Part shown: positions 1 to 7,942 of the stretch, piece after piece
Layout: each line of letters begins with the position of its first letter
Numbering within the stretch: position 1 is the stretch's first letter
Assembly (NCBI RefSeq): GCF_900091415.1
Contig: NZ_FMHU01000001.1
Span: 868,001-932,000 of the forward strand
Length of the DNA: 64,000 bases
Source of the DNA: Micromonospora inyonensis
GTDB taxonomy: Bacteria; Actinomycetota; Actinomycetes; Mycobacteriales; Micromonosporaceae
Direction of reading: 5' to 3'
The notes under the pieces: generated by a model
Told to the model about the DNA's origin: nothing
The model's input: the letters and a program-made list of their open reading frames with translations, nothing else
Databases searched by the model: none
Program-made: the position numbers and the translations under genes

Positions 1-241
1 GGCGTTCCCGACCCGCCCGGACCGCGTCCCGTCCCGACTCGTACGCGTGACGGAGCCGTCCGCGTACCCGTTCCAAGCGGCTCACGCGCACCTCCAGGTA
101 ACCAACTGTTGTCATACGGTAACCACTGAACCGGAACCGTCGCCGAGGCCACGGTAGGCACGGTCCGCCACACCTTGCCCCCGCGCCGCACCCGGTAACC
201 ACCAGCGGGAGGGCACGCCCGGACACGGTAGCGTTCCTCCC

Positions 242-580
242 GTGACCGCTGACCAGAATGGTGACCCCGGGCTGCCGATCCGTCTCCTGCACGACCGCGT
301 GCTGGTGCGGCTGGAGGGGAACGAGGGTGAGCGCCGCTCCACCGCCGGCATCGTGATCCCGGCGACCGCGGCCGTGGGCAAGCGTCTCGCCTGGGCGACC
401 GCGGTGGGCGTCGGGCCCAACGTCCGGTCCATCGTCTCCGGCGACCGCGTGCTCTTCGACCCCGACGACCGGTCCGAGGTCGAACTGCACGGCCGAGGTT
501 ACGTCCTGCTCCGCGAGCGGGACGTGCACGCCGTCGCCGCCGAACGGGTCGAACCCGACTCGACCGGCCTGTACCTCTAG
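242..580 (+). CDS. GroES-like co-chaperonin family protein
   Basis: A 112-residue protein with the GroES (Cpn10) fold signature: an N-terminal LHDRVLVRLEG strand, a GIVIPATA segment, a GDRVLF turn and a C-terminal LLRERDVHAV strand. GroES caps the GroEL chamber and helps fold proteins in the cytosol. This copy is divergent and stands alone, about 11 kb from the groEL gene in this window, so it may be an accessory paralogue and not the partner of the main chaperonin. The GTG start is the first in-frame start giving the family's usual N-terminus. No CIRCE operator is visible upstream. Family membership is clear; function as a true co-chaperonin is inferred. Confidence 0.8.
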   Translation: MTADQNGDPGLPIRLLHDRVLVRLEGNEGERRSTAGIVIPATAAVGKRLAWATAVGVGPNVRSIVSGDRVLFDPDDRSEVELHGRGYVLLRERDVHAVAAERVEPDSTGLYL

Positions 581-681
581 CTCGACGTCCTCCCCCACCG
601 ACCGGGCAGCCGCCCGGTCGGTGCTCGTTTGCGCCCTGCGACGGCGGGAAGCCAGGCACGTCCACGCCCCGGGGAGGGACG

Positions 682-849
682 ATGCCGGTTTTCCTGAAGA
701 AGCTGCTGATCTGGGGAGGCGTCGCCTTCCTGATCTACTTCATGGCGTTCCGGCCGCAGGGGGCGGCAGAGATGTTCAAGGCCATCGGGGTCGCCCTCCT
801 GGCCATCGCCGCCGGCCTGGGCGACTTCCTGAGCAGCCTGCTGACCTGA
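682..849 (+). CDS. Small membrane protein (55 aa), function unknown
   Basis: This short ORF starts with ATG behind a strong ribosome-binding site (ggggaggga at 671-679). It encodes 55 residues with two hydrophobic stretches, roughly residues 4-22 and 33-50, separated by a short polar turn, so it is probably a two-helix inner-membrane hairpin. It lies 101 bases after the GroES-like gene and converges on the PrsW gene. I do not recognise a named family. The strong RBS and sensible hydrophobic pattern argue that it is a real gene. Confidence 0.6.
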   Translation: MPVFLKKLLIWGGVAFLIYFMAFRPQGAAEMFKAIGVALLAIAAGLGDFLSSLLT

Positions 850-891
850 CACCGCCCCCGACGACCAGATCGAGGCCGTCCCGGGGGCGGA

Positions 892-2346
892 TCAGCGGTG
901 GGGCGGCCAGGGGGCGACCGGCGGGGGTGGGCCGTACCAGGCGGGAGGACCGGGGAGGTGGACCGGCGGGGGCGGTGGCGCGAGCACCACCGGGATCGGC
1001 ACCACCGGCTCGTCCGGCGGGTCGACCGGACGCTGCTGGCCGTCCGGGAAACGCAGGTGGTAGCGCTCCCCGTCCCAGATCCCGACCGGGGCGTACGGAT
1101 CCCGCCCCACGAAGAACGCCCGGTACGCGCTGATCGTGTCCAGCAGGTGCCGCTCCTCGGCGAGGGCCCGCTGCCGGTCGGCCGGACGAGCGTCCAGGCC
1201 CCGCCGCATGCCGTCGCGCAGCAGGGCCAGCCGGGTGGCGGAGAACTGGTACTCCCGCATCGCCTTTACCGCGCGGTCGCCCCCGACCCGGCGGGCCCAG
1301 CTCCGGGCCGCGTGCCGGCGGCCGAGGCTGCCCAGCGCGGCCACCTCGGGCGGGGTGAGCCAACCGGCACGGACGTAGTCGGGCAGGATGCGCTCGGTCA
1401 GCCGGCCCTCCCAGGCCCGCAACCAGACCGCCAGCCCGACCATGGCGAAGAAGATCGGCACCATCACGCCGATGTAGCCGTAGAGGGCGACCAGGGGCTG
1501 CCCGATGGCCAGGGACAGCGACGGCAGGAAGTTCCAGGCGCCGTGCAGCATCATCGCCAGCAGCAGCCCGGCGATCGGGGCGAGCACGCGGACCCGACGG
1601 TCGGCGGTCCGGGCGGCGATGCCCAGCCCCACCCCGGTCATCGCGGTGAAGAGGGGGTGGGCGAACCCGAAAATCAGGATCCGGACGATGAAGGTCAGCA
1701 GGACCTGCTGCGCGCCGGTGGCCGGGCCGTACTCCTCGACACCGGTGCGGTAGCCGTACCCGCCCAGGTAGAGGATGTTCTCCACCATGGCGAACCCGAC
1801 CGCGGAGAGCCCGCAGTAGACCAGCCCGTCGGTGATGCCGGACCACTCCCGCCGCCGGAAGATCAGCAGCAGGATCGGCCCGAGGGCCTTGGTCAGTTCC
1901 TCGATGAACGGGGCGCTGAACACGGCGGTGAGGGTTTCCGGCAGCCCCCAGTCGGCGAACCGGTCGGCGAAGAACCCGTTGACCTCGATCGACGCCGCCG
2001 TGGAGACGAACGCCCCCCAGGCGAAGCAGAAGAGAAGGTACTTCAGCGGCTCCGGCTCGTACCGGTCGAGCCACAGGAAACAGGTCACCAGCACCGGGAC
2101 CGGCAGGATCGCGGCGACCAGGCCGACCAGCAGCGCCTCCGCGCCCAGGCTCTCGCCGAGCGTGAACAGCATGAAGACCGCGCAGGCGGCGATGAGCAGG
2201 ATCGCGCCGGCCAGCACCACGTACCGCCACCAGGTGCGACGCCGGTACGGCAGCGGCACGCCGGGCGGTCCGCCCAACGGGGTGAGGGCGGGGCTCGGCG
2301 GCGAGGGAGCAGCCGGGGTGGCTCCGCCGGACGGGGTGTCGGCCAT
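892..2346 (-). CDS. PrsW-family intramembrane metalloprotease
   Basis: A 484-residue polytopic membrane protein. Motifs typical of PrsW-type proteases (CPBP/glutamic superfamily) are in order: RYEPEP at about 95-100, FIEELTK at 148-153 (the EE pair), MVEN at 188-190, a histidine in GFAH near 230 and HGAWN near 268. In Bacillus PrsW performs site-1 cleavage of the anti-sigma factor RsiW; the target here is unknown. About eight transmembrane helices are followed by a hydrophilic C-terminal tail of about 180 residues ending in a proline-rich run. I chose the ATG at 2346; an upstream GTG would add only an arginine-rich leader. Confidence 0.82.
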   Translation of the reverse strand: MADTPSGGATPAAPSPPSPALTPLGGPPGVPLPYRRRTWWRYVVLAGAILLIAACAVFMLFTLGESLGAEALLVGLVAAILPVPVLVTCFLWLDRYEPEPLKYLLFCFAWGAFVSTAASIEVNGFFADRFADWGLPETLTAVFSAPFIEELTKALGPILLLIFRRREWSGITDGLVYCGLSAVGFAMVENILYLGGYGYRTGVEEYGPATGAQQVLLTFIVRILIFGFAHPLFTAMTGVGLGIAARTADRRVRVLAPIAGLLLAMMLHGAWNFLPSLSLAIGQPLVALYGYIGVMVPIFFAMVGLAVWLRAWEGRLTERILPDYVRAGWLTPPEVAALGSLGRRHAARSWARRVGGDRAVKAMREYQFSATRLALLRDGMRRGLDARPADRQRALAEERHLLDTISAYRAFFVGRDPYAPVGIWDGERYHLRFPDGQQRPVDPPDEPVVPIPVVLAPPPPPVHLPGPPAWYGPPPPVAPWPPHR

Positions 2347-2448
2347 GCGGTCAGCGTAGCCACCCCGCACCGGACCGGCCGGGCGCATTCGGTACCGGTG
2401 ACGCGTCCGTCGGACGCGGGTGGCCACCGCGCCACCGGAGCCCGGTGG

Positions 2449-3699
2449 TCAGGGCGGCGGGGGCGGGGCGGGCCGGGGCGGGGCGGGCCGCCCGGCGCTC
2501 TCCTGTTCACCGAAGGAGGCCCGGATCAGTCGGTTGGCCTCCTCCTGTTCCAGGCCGGAGGCGACCATCAGGTCGCTGGCCGTGGTGCGCACCTGCGCCA
2601 CCACCACGCTGCCGGAGAAGCCCACCCCCTGCGTGTACGCCCGGCCGGCCTCGCTGACCGCGCGCAGGGAGCGTTCCCGGCTGTCCTGCGGTTCCGCCCC
2701 GACGGCGAACTCGTGCCGGAGCAGCCGGACCGACTCGGCGAGGTGCCCGATCGCGTCGGGCAGCGGGTCGGGCACCGGTTCCCCGTCCTCGATCATGGTG
2801 ACCGCCCGGCGGATCAACGTGCCGCTGTTGCGCATCGCCCGGTCGACCGGCACGGCGGCCTCCGCGTAGTGGGCCAGCTCGTCGCGCCGGTGCCAGCGGG
2901 CCGGGGAGATGGTGATGGTCTCCTTCGCCCCCTCGATCGCCTCGGCGAAGGCGGTCAGCTCCTCGTGGTTGGCCCGGAGCCGCTCCAGCGCCCCCTGGCA
3001 CCGGTCCCGGTCCCGGTCCCGGATTCCCTGCGCCGCCCGGTCGAGCTGGTCGGCGAGCAGGTCCAGGGCCGGGCGGGCGGCCCGGTTGATCACGCGGAGT
3101 GGGTTGAGCGGCAGCAGCACCGCCGTGACCAGCAGCGCGATGCCACCACCGACGAAGGCATCCACGAACCGGGGGATCTCCAGGTTCTCGGTGGACGGGC
3201 TGAGCGTGGCGATCAGCACGGCCGTCGCCGCCGCCTGGATGACCACCGCGGCGCTGCCACCGAGGAAAGTCGAGAGGACGACGGCGAGGATCACCACGAG
3301 GGCGAGCTGCCAGGGCCCGGTCCCGAGGAAGTAGATGAGCACGTCGCCGATGAGCACCCCGATGGCCACCCCGAGGATCAGCTCGACCGTCCGGCGCATC
3401 CGCTGGCCCACCGAGGCGGCCAGCGTGCCGACCGCCGAGATCGGCGCGAAGACCGGTTCGGGGTTGCCGAGCAGCTCGTGCGCGGCCAGCCAGGCCAACG
3501 CCGCCGCCAGCCCGGCCTGCAAGGCGAGCACCATCGCGCTGCGTACCCGGTGCAGCCGGTCGCGGAGAGTGGCGTGCCCCCGGTGCCGCAACTCGGACAT
3601 GGCGCCGGCGATCCGGGCGCTGTCGACGTCGACCAGCCCGTCCCGTAGCCGCCCGGTGCGATGCCTCAGGACACGGCGACGGTTACGGGCAACAGCCAT
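2449..3699 (-). CDS. FUSC/aromatic-acid-exporter family membrane protein
   Basis: A 416-residue membrane protein. After a basic N-terminus (MAVARNRRR), about six hydrophobic segments lie between residues 50 and 190, including GVAIGVLIGDVLIYFLG and a VTAVLLPLNPLRV exit. A long, charged, probably helical cytoplasmic region follows, ending in a proline-rich tail. This arrangement matches the FUSC/ArAE_1 group of putative small-molecule efflux proteins. The substrate cannot be read from sequence. The ATG at 3699 excludes the low-complexity upstream extension, which is really the intergenic hairpin repeat at 3776-3835. Confidence 0.72.
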   Translation of the reverse strand: MAVARNRRRVLRHRTGRLRDGLVDVDSARIAGAMSELRHRGHATLRDRLHRVRSAMVLALQAGLAAALAWLAAHELLGNPEPVFAPISAVGTLAASVGQRMRRTVELILGVAIGVLIGDVLIYFLGTGPWQLALVVILAVVLSTFLGGSAAVVIQAAATAVLIATLSPSTENLEIPRFVDAFVGGGIALLVTAVLLPLNPLRVINRAARPALDLLADQLDRAAQGIRDRDRDRCQGALERLRANHEELTAFAEAIEGAKETITISPARWHRRDELAHYAEAAVPVDRAMRNSGTLIRRAVTMIEDGEPVPDPLPDAIGHLAESVRLLRHEFAVGAEPQDSRERSLRAVSEAGRAYTQGVGFSGSVVVAQVRTTASDLMVASGLEQEEANRLIRASFGEQESAGRPAPPRPAPPPPP

Positions 3700-3775
3700 G
3701 GGCGGGACTACCCGCGCCGGGGCGGGTGAATCCTGCCACCGTGCCGCTGGCGGCGGTGGTGCCGCTCGCTCCCCG

Positions 3776-3860
3776 GGTGTTTGCAGGGGCACCCTGCTCA
3801 CGCTTTCTGCATTGCAGGGTGCCCCTGCAAACACCTCGTGCCCCTGCAAACATCTCGGCG
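3776..3860. repeat. Dispersed intergenic hairpin repeat, copy 1 (plus an extra half-copy)
   Basis: Perfect 22-bp inverted arms lie at 3776-3797 and 3814-3835, with core TTGCAGGGGCACCCTGC, separated by a 16-base loop containing cgctttctg. An extra half arm (gtgcccctgcaaaca) follows at 3838-3852. The element sits between divergently transcribed genes, so it is not simply a transcription terminator. It belongs to the same family as the repeats near 10.36, 15.34, 42.57, 51.49 and 57.06 kb. Confidence 0.85.
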
Positions 3861-3877
3861 TACGGCACACTGCATCC

Positions 3878-4528
3878 GTGGAGACGCTGGTGCGACGGTG
3901 GCGGGCGGCGGCCCGGGGAGCGGGTGCCCCGGACACGGACGCGTTGACCCGGGCCGGGGAGGAACTGCTCGCCCGGTGGCGGGAGCCGCAACGGCACTAC
4001 CACACCGTGACGCACCTGACCGCCGTGCTGGACGTGGTCGACGCGTACGCCGGGCACGCCGACCGGCCCGACCTGGTCCGGCTCGCCGCCTGGTGCCACG
4101 ACGCGGTCTACGACCCGCACGCCACCGGGGACGCCAACGAGCGCGACAGCGCCGCGCTGGCCGGTACCCTGCTCACCGCTCTGGGGATGCCGGCCGGCGC
4201 GGTGGCCGAGGTCGGCCGGCTGGTGCTGCTCACCGCCGGGCACGGGGTCGCCCCCGACGACCGCGACGGGGCCCTGCTCTGCGACGCCGACCTGGCGATC
4301 CTCGGGGCCGACCCGCAGCGGTACGACGATTACGCCGCACACGTCCGCCGGGAGTACGCGCACGTGCCCGAACCGGCGTTCCGGGCCGGCCGGGCCCGGG
4401 TACTGGCGGGTCTGCTCGCCCTGCCGGCCCTGTTCCGTCTTCCCGAGCCGGCGCAGCGGTGGGAGGCCGCGGCGCGGGCGAACCTGACCCGGGAGCTGGT
4501 CGCCCTGCGGTCCGCCGCACGGGCCTGA
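3878..4528 (+). CDS. HD-superfamily metal-dependent phosphohydrolase
   Basis: A 216-residue soluble protein resembling the predicted HD phosphohydrolases of COG4339. It contains RHYHTVTHL at about 39-47, the HD pair in WCHDAVYDP at 74-75 and a later CDADLAILG aspartate. HD proteins use these His/Asp residues to bind metal and hydrolyse phosphomonoesters or nucleotides; the substrate here is unknown. The GTG start at 3878 follows the hairpin repeat. The gene lies 96 bases before the GlcD-like gene on the same strand, possibly as an operon. Confidence 0.78.
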   Translation: METLVRRWRAAARGAGAPDTDALTRAGEELLARWREPQRHYHTVTHLTAVLDVVDAYAGHADRPDLVRLAAWCHDAVYDPHATGDANERDSAALAGTLLTALGMPAGAVAEVGRLVLLTAGHGVAPDDRDGALLCDADLAILGADPQRYDDYAAHVRREYAHVPEPAFRAGRARVLAGLLALPALFRLPEPAQRWEAAARANLTRELVALRSAARA

Positions 4529-4624
4529 GGGGGACGCCGGCCGCCCTGCGGTCCGCCGCGCGGGCCGGTCCGGGTGCTGGCCGCACTGTGGTCTGCGAGC
4601 TGGGCCGACGCTAACCTCTCCTGC

Positions 4625-6025
4625 ATGCCCGCCACCCCTCTCCTCGACGAACTGCGCGCCGCGCTCGGTGGGACCGCCGTGCTGACCGACCCGGACCTGC
4701 TGCGGATGCACCAGCGGGACGAGGCCGACCTCTGCGCCGCCGGTACCCCGCTGGTCGTGGTCCGCCCGCGGGACACCGCAGGGGTGGTCGCGGTGGTCCG
4801 CGCGGCGGCGCGGCACGGCGTACCGGTGGTGCCGCAGGGCGCACGGACCGGACTGGCCGGTGCGGCGAACGCGGTCGACGGCGCGGTGGTGCTGAGCACC
4901 TCGGCGATGGACGCCATCCTGGAGATCGACCCGGTCAGCCGGCTCGCCGTGGTGCAGCCCGGGGTGGTCAACGCCACCCTGGCCGGCGCGGTCCGCCGGG
5001 AGGGGCTCTACTACCCGCCCGACCCGGGCTCCTGGGAGTCGTCCACCATCGGCGGCAACGTCGCCACCAACGCCGGTGGGATGTGCTGCGTGAAGTACGG
5101 CGTGACCACCGAGTACGTGCTCGGCCTGGAGGTGGTGCTCGCCACCGGCGAGGTGCTGCGCACCGGGCGGCGCACCGCCAAGGGCGTCGCCGGGTACGAC
5201 CTGACCCGCCTCTTCGTCGGCTCGGAGGGGACCCTCGGGATCATCACCGAGGTGACCCTGGCGCTGCGCCCCGCCCCGGAGGAGTCGCTGACCCTGGTGG
5301 CGGTCTTCGACTCCACCGCCGACGCCGGCACGGCGGTCGCCGGCATCGCCGCGCAGGGGTTGAGCCCGAGCCTGCTGGAACTGCTCGACCGCACCCACCT
5401 CGAGGCGATCGAGGCGTACCAGCCGATGGGGCTGCGCACCGACGCCGAGGCGCTGCTGCTCGCGGCGGCCGACACCGGCCCCCGGGCCGCCGAGGACCTG
5501 GCCCGGCTGGAGAAGATCTGCGAGGCAGCCGGCGCGTCCGAGGTGTACGTCGCCACCGACGCCGTGGAGGCGGCGGCGCTGCTCCAGGCCCGCCGACTGG
5601 CGCACCCGGCGATGGAGGCGTTCGCCGCCCGGTCGTACCCGGAGGGCAACGGCGGTCTGGTGATCGACGACGTGGCGGTGCCGCGCGGCGCGCTCGCCGC
5701 GCTGCTCGACGGGGTGGCCCGGATCGCCGCCGAGTGTGACGTGCCGATCGGCGTGGTCGGGCACGCCGGCGACGGCAACATGCACCCCAACATCGTGGTC
5801 GACCGGGCCGACCCGGCCAGCCTGGAGCGGGGTCGCCGGGCCTTCGACGAGATCATGCGGCTCGGCCTGGAACTGGGCGGCACCTGCACCGGCGAGCACG
5901 GGGTGGGCCTGCTCAAGCGGGAGTGGCTGGCCCGCGAGATCGGCCCGGTCGGCGTCCGGGTGCACCACGCGATCAAGGCGGCGCTCGACCCGGACGGCCT
6001 GTTCAACCCGGGCAAGGTGCTCTGA
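4625..6025 (+). CDS. FAD-linked oxidase, GlcD/D-lactate dehydrogenase type
   Basis: A 466-residue flavoprotein. The N-terminal PCMH-type FAD domain shows VPVVPQGARTGLAGAA and IGGNVATNAGGM, followed by a YDLTRLFVGSEGTLGIITE motif. The C-terminal FAD-oxidase domain carries VVGHAGDGNMHPN and CTGEHGVGLLK and ends in DPDGLFNPGKVL. Such enzymes oxidise 2-hydroxyacids (glycolate, D-lactate, 2-hydroxyglutarate) to 2-keto acids. The exact substrate is not determinable. I chose the ATG at 4625 because it gives the conventional N-terminus. The gene converges on glpD with a 21-base gap. Confidence 0.88.
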   Translation: MPATPLLDELRAALGGTAVLTDPDLLRMHQRDEADLCAAGTPLVVVRPRDTAGVVAVVRAAARHGVPVVPQGARTGLAGAANAVDGAVVLSTSAMDAILEIDPVSRLAVVQPGVVNATLAGAVRREGLYYPPDPGSWESSTIGGNVATNAGGMCCVKYGVTTEYVLGLEVVLATGEVLRTGRRTAKGVAGYDLTRLFVGSEGTLGIITEVTLALRPAPEESLTLVAVFDSTADAGTAVAGIAAQGLSPSLLELLDRTHLEAIEAYQPMGLRTDAEALLLAAADTGPRAAEDLARLEKICEAAGASEVYVATDAVEAAALLQARRLAHPAMEAFAARSYPEGNGGLVIDDVAVPRGALAALLDGVARIAAECDVPIGVVGHAGDGNMHPNIVVDRADPASLERGRRAFDEIMRLGLELGGTCTGEHGVGLLKREWLAREIGPVGVRVHHAIKAALDPDGLFNPGKVL

Positions 6026-6046
6026 CCGCAGGGGCCCGCGGCAGGG

Positions 6047-7876
6047 TCAGTACGGGGCGGGCAGTCCGCTCAGGTCGCTGTCCGTGCCCCGGTCGGCGGC
6101 GAAGCCCCGGACGTCGGGCGCGCCGAGCCGGGCCGCGTCGGCGGTGGCGTCGTCCGGCATCCGCTGCGACTGCCGTTCCGCCTCCACCCGGGCCCGGTAG
6201 TGCGCGACCTCGCGGGCCCGCACGTCGGCGTCCCAGCCCAGCACCGCGCCCATCAGCTCGGCCGTGTGCTCCACCGACTCCAGCCCCCGGTGGCTGGTCT
6301 CGAAGGAGATCCGGGTACGTCGGGTCAGCACGTCCTCCAGGTGCAGCGCGCCCTCCGCCTGGGCCGCGTAGGTGACCTCGGCGGCCAGGTACTCGGGGGC
6401 ACCGGCGAGCGGGGCGGCGAGCAGCGGATCCGCCGCGATCAGGGCGAGCAGGTCCAGGGTGAGGCTGCCGTACCGCTCCAGCAGGTGTTCCACCACGCCG
6501 ACCGGCACCCCGTGGCGGCGGGCCAGGTCGGCCCGGTCCCGCCACATCGCCGCGTACCCGTCCGCGCCGAGCAGCGGCAGGTCGGCGGTGCGGGAGGGCC
6601 GGACGTTGCCGAGCCGGCGGGCGGCCCGGTCGACCACGTCGCCGGCCATCACCCGGTACGTCGTGTACTTCCCACCGGCCACCAGCAGCAGCCCGAGCAT
6701 CGGCTCGACCACGGCGTGCTCGCGGGAGAGCTTCGAGGTGGAATCCGCCTCGCCGGAGAGCAGCGGGCGCAGCCCGGCGTAGACGCCCTCGATGTCGGCG
6801 GTGGTCAACGGCTTGTCCAGCACCAGGTTGACCTGCTCCAGCAGGTATTCGATGTCGCGCGCGGAGGCGGCCGGGTGGGACCGGTCCAGCCGCCAGTCCG
6901 TGTCGGTGGTGCCGATGATCCAGTGCCCGCCCCACGGGATGACGAAGAGCACCGACGTCGGCGTCCGCAGGATCAGCCCGGCCTCGCCGGTGATCGCCGA
7001 GCGGGGCACCACCAGGTGCACCCCCTTGGAGGCGCGGACCCGCACCCCGGGGCGGAGTCCCACGTCGTTGAGCATCCGGGACATGTCGTCGCTCCACACC
7101 CCGGTGGCGGCGATGACCGTACGGGCGTGCACCTCGAACTCGGCGCCCGGTGAGCCGGGCGGTGCCTCCAGGTCACGGACCCGCACCCCGGTCACCTCCC
7201 GGGCCTGCCGGATCAGACCGACCGCGCGGGCGCTGGTCACCATCGTCGCGCCGAGGCTCGCCGCGGTGCGGGCCAGGGTGACCACCAGTCGGGCGTCGTC
7301 CACCTGCCCGTCGAAGTAGCGGATCGCGCCGGCCACCTTGTCGGGCCGCAGGCTGGGGAAGACCCGCCGGGTGCCCTCCCGGGTCAGGTGCCGGTGCAGC
7401 GGCATGCCCCGACCGCCGCCGAAGAGGCCGGCGAAGACGTCGTACGCGGCCACGCCGGTGCCGTAGTAGGCCCGCCGCCAGGCGCGGGCCGGCAGGTCGC
7501 GCACCCCGCCGCCGTCCGGCAGCGGCACCAGGATCGGCACCGGACGGACCAGGTGCGGCGCGAGCCGGGTGGCGAGCAGCCCCCGCTCGGTGAGCGCCTC
7601 GTGCACCAGGCCGAACTCCAACTGCTCCAGGTAGCGCAGGCCACCGTGGATCAGCTTGCTCGACCGGCTGGAAGTGCCGGCGGCGAAGTCCCGCGCCTCG
7701 ACCAGGGCGACCTTGAGGCCCCGGGACGCGGCGTCCAGCGCGGCACCCGCACCCGTCACCCCACCCCCGATGACCAGGACGTCGAACCGTTCGGCCCGAA
7801 GCCGGCGCAGGTCGGCGGCCCGCCGGACGGGCGACAGTTGACCGGCGGCGGCACGGGAGATGTTGGGGTCACGCAC
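6047..7876 (-). CDS. glpD: Aerobic glycerol-3-phosphate dehydrogenase
   Basis: A 609-residue FAD enzyme that oxidises sn-glycerol 3-phosphate to dihydroxyacetone phosphate and feeds electrons to the quinone pool at the membrane. The Rossmann motif VLVIGGGVTGAGAALDAA is near residue 30, followed by the family signatures GTSSRSSKLIHGGLRYLE and later ASKGVHLVVPR and WIIGTTDTDW. The C-terminal DAO_C domain is complete. The GTG at 7876 gives a normal N-terminus; longer in-frame extensions would run into the divergent protease gene. No glycerol kinase or facilitator gene lies next to it. Confidence 0.93.
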   Translation of the reverse strand: MRDPNISRAAAGQLSPVRRAADLRRLRAERFDVLVIGGGVTGAGAALDAASRGLKVALVEARDFAAGTSSRSSKLIHGGLRYLEQLEFGLVHEALTERGLLATRLAPHLVRPVPILVPLPDGGGVRDLPARAWRRAYYGTGVAAYDVFAGLFGGGRGMPLHRHLTREGTRRVFPSLRPDKVAGAIRYFDGQVDDARLVVTLARTAASLGATMVTSARAVGLIRQAREVTGVRVRDLEAPPGSPGAEFEVHARTVIAATGVWSDDMSRMLNDVGLRPGVRVRASKGVHLVVPRSAITGEAGLILRTPTSVLFVIPWGGHWIIGTTDTDWRLDRSHPAASARDIEYLLEQVNLVLDKPLTTADIEGVYAGLRPLLSGEADSTSKLSREHAVVEPMLGLLLVAGGKYTTYRVMAGDVVDRAARRLGNVRPSRTADLPLLGADGYAAMWRDRADLARRHGVPVGVVEHLLERYGSLTLDLLALIAADPLLAAPLAGAPEYLAAEVTYAAQAEGALHLEDVLTRRTRISFETSHRGLESVEHTAELMGAVLGWDADVRAREVAHYRARVEAERQSQRMPDDATADAARLGAPDVRGFAADRGTDSDLSGLPAPY

Positions 7877-7942
7877 CCGTTCACGGTAACCGGGACCGAC
7901 GGTCGGCGGCACGCCGCGGACCCGCCTGCGTACCGTACGGGC

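Noticed and set aside
242..580. groES as part of a groES-groEL operon
   Set aside because: groEL is 11 kb away on the other strand with its own CIRCE promoter, and no CIRCE precedes the GroES-like gene.
898..3648. A 916-codon open frame on the plus strand opposite the PrsW and FUSC genes
   Set aside because: It is antisense to two genes with clear membrane-protein motifs, and its translation is Arg/Pro/Gly/His-rich without domains, as expected from high-GC codon-position effects.
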